From assembly GCA_963805445.1 (NCBI GenBank), contig CAWDUI010000047.1, forward strand, positions 372,001-436,000: 64,000 nucleotides of DNA, given 5' to 3'. A program made the position numbers and the translations under genes. Of this stretch, positions 63,421 through 64,000 are shown one piece after another. Position 1 is the first letter of the stretch. The number at the start of each line of letters is the position of its first letter. The stretch comes from JAENVT01 sp963805445. Its GTDB lineage: Bacteria; Actinomycetota; Acidimicrobiia; Acidimicrobiales; Ilumatobacteraceae. The notes under the pieces are model-generated. The model searched no databases, had not been told where the DNA came from, and was given only the letters and a program-made list of their open reading frames with translations.

Positions 63421-64000
63421 ATGGCCAAACCGCTCGTCATCGTCGAATCGCCCGCGAAGGCAAAGACCATCTCGAAATTCCTCGGCAACGCGTTCGACGT
63501 GCGCGCCTCGGTGGGCCACGTGGCCGACCTGCCGAGCAAGGGTTTGTCGATCGATGTCGACAACGGGTTCAAGCCGACATACGAGCTGACCGTGCGCGGC
63601 GCGCAGGTGGTGAAAGACCTGCGTGTGCTGATGAAGGACGCGAGCGAGCTCTATCTCGCAACCGACGAAGACCGCGAGGGCGAAGCCATCAGCTGGCACC
63701 TGCTTGGAGTACCTGAAGCCGAAGATCCCGGTGAAGCGGATGGTGTTCCACGAGATCACCAAGACCGCCATCGACCACGCCGTCAACAACCCGCGTGGAA
63801 TCGACTACGGGCTCGTCGACGCGGCCGAGACCCGCCGGCTGCTCGACCGCCTGTACGGCTACGAGGTCTCGCCGGTGCTGTGGCGCCGCGTCAATCGCGG
63901 CCTGTCGGCTGGACGCGTGCAAAGCCCGTCGGTTCGACTGATCGTCGAGCGCGAGCGCGAACGCATCGCCTTCGTGCAAGCCGGCTACTGGGACATCGAC
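63421..64000 (+). CDS. topA: DNA topoisomerase I, 5' part (one frame error)
   Basis: Type IA topoisomerase that relaxes negative supercoils. Toprim domain: VIVESPAKAKTISKFLG, with its Glu, and the DxD motif in ATDEDREGEAISWH. After a frame change at about 63703 (one extra base in CTTGG) the sequence reads YLKPKIPVKRMVFHEITK and on to AGRVQSPSVRLIVERE. About 190 residues are present; the rest, including the active-site Tyr, is beyond the right edge. Confidence 0.93.
   Translation, partial: MAKPLVIVESPAKAKTISKFLGNAFDVRASVGHVADLPSKGLSIDVDNGFKPTYELTVRGAQVVKDLRVLMKDASELYLATDEDREGEAISWHLLGVPEAEDPGEADGVPRDHQDRHRPRRQQPAWNRLRARRRGRDPPAARPPVRLRGLAGAVAPRQSRPVGWTRAKPVGSTDRRARARTHRLRASRLLGHR

Overview
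The window is high-GC DNA packed with short-spaced, often overlapping genes. It fits a free-living actinobacterium, most likely of the Acidimicrobiia (Ilumatobacter-like). Reasons: an actinobacterial ClpC, a MenJ-type geranylgeranyl reductase beside a long-chain polyprenyl synthase, an LppM-like protein, an F420/FMN split-barrel enzyme, Flp/Tad pilus genes, and leaderless promoters (TANNNT 5-8 nt before the start codon). The class assignment is inference from gene content, not from a marker phylogeny.

Layout. 1-11268 (minus): one respiratory block running from a small membrane protein through a two-cluster ferredoxin, a b6-like cytochrome b, a subunit IV-like cytochrome b C-terminal half, a Rieske protein, a diheme cytochrome c and an unknown membrane protein into nuoA-B-C-D-E-F-G (nuoG runs off the left edge). 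A divergent monoheme cytochrome c (11481-12293) shares an N-terminal peptide motif with the cytochrome b C-terminal subunit and is followed by a MenJ-like reductase that faces a polyprenyl diphosphate synthase. 14661-28031: housekeeping and maintenance genes: clpC, a lipoprotein, an ECF sigma factor with a membrane partner, an LppM-like protein, radA, disA, a metallo-beta-lactamase-fold hydrolase, asparaginase, an AI-2E-type permease, a YcaQ-like winged-helix protein and a cyclophilin. 28071-34667: a repeat-rich surface protein and a Ugp-type sugar ABC transporter. 34741-39435 (plus): a tightly spaced run of a cysteine-less DksA/TraR-like protein, an ABC1/UbiB-type kinase, two ferritin-like proteins, an unrecognised protein and an epoxide hydrolase. 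39440-42841: a BAX inhibitor-1 homologue, an ABM-domain protein, a group-2 sigma factor, a GNAT acetyltransferase and a YwqK-like repeat protein. 42971-48723: a divergent catabolic-looking region, P450-SDR-TetR one way and ABM-hydratase-MaoC-PEP-utilising enzyme the other. 49584-49679: a selenocysteine tRNA. 49812-53328: a compact Tad/Flp pilus locus, followed by a STAS protein, a split-barrel enzyme, a VOC protein, a 2OG-Fe(II) oxygenase, rsgA and an MMPL exporter. 59229-63374: an Fe(III)/polyamine/phosphonate-type ABC importer. 63421-64000: the start of topA.

Sequence quality matters here. At least twenty otherwise intact genes carry a single-base frame change, often in a run of 3-4 identical bases, and in 59.5-63.4 kb the frame changes roughly every 50-200 nt. 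I read these as assembly or read errors, because conserved protein sequence continues on both sides. Gene ends are given for the repaired gene. No insertion sequence, prophage, CRISPR array or rRNA was seen.

How the genes work together: NADH is oxidised by complex I to menaquinone, whose side chain would be made and reduced by the polyprenyl synthase and MenJ-like enzyme; menaquinol is re-oxidised by the b6f-like cytochrome bc complex encoded directly upstream. The ABC1K/ferritin-like/epoxide hydrolase run and the P450/MaoC/PEP-utilising divergon look like two separate, largely uncharacterised oxidative pathways.
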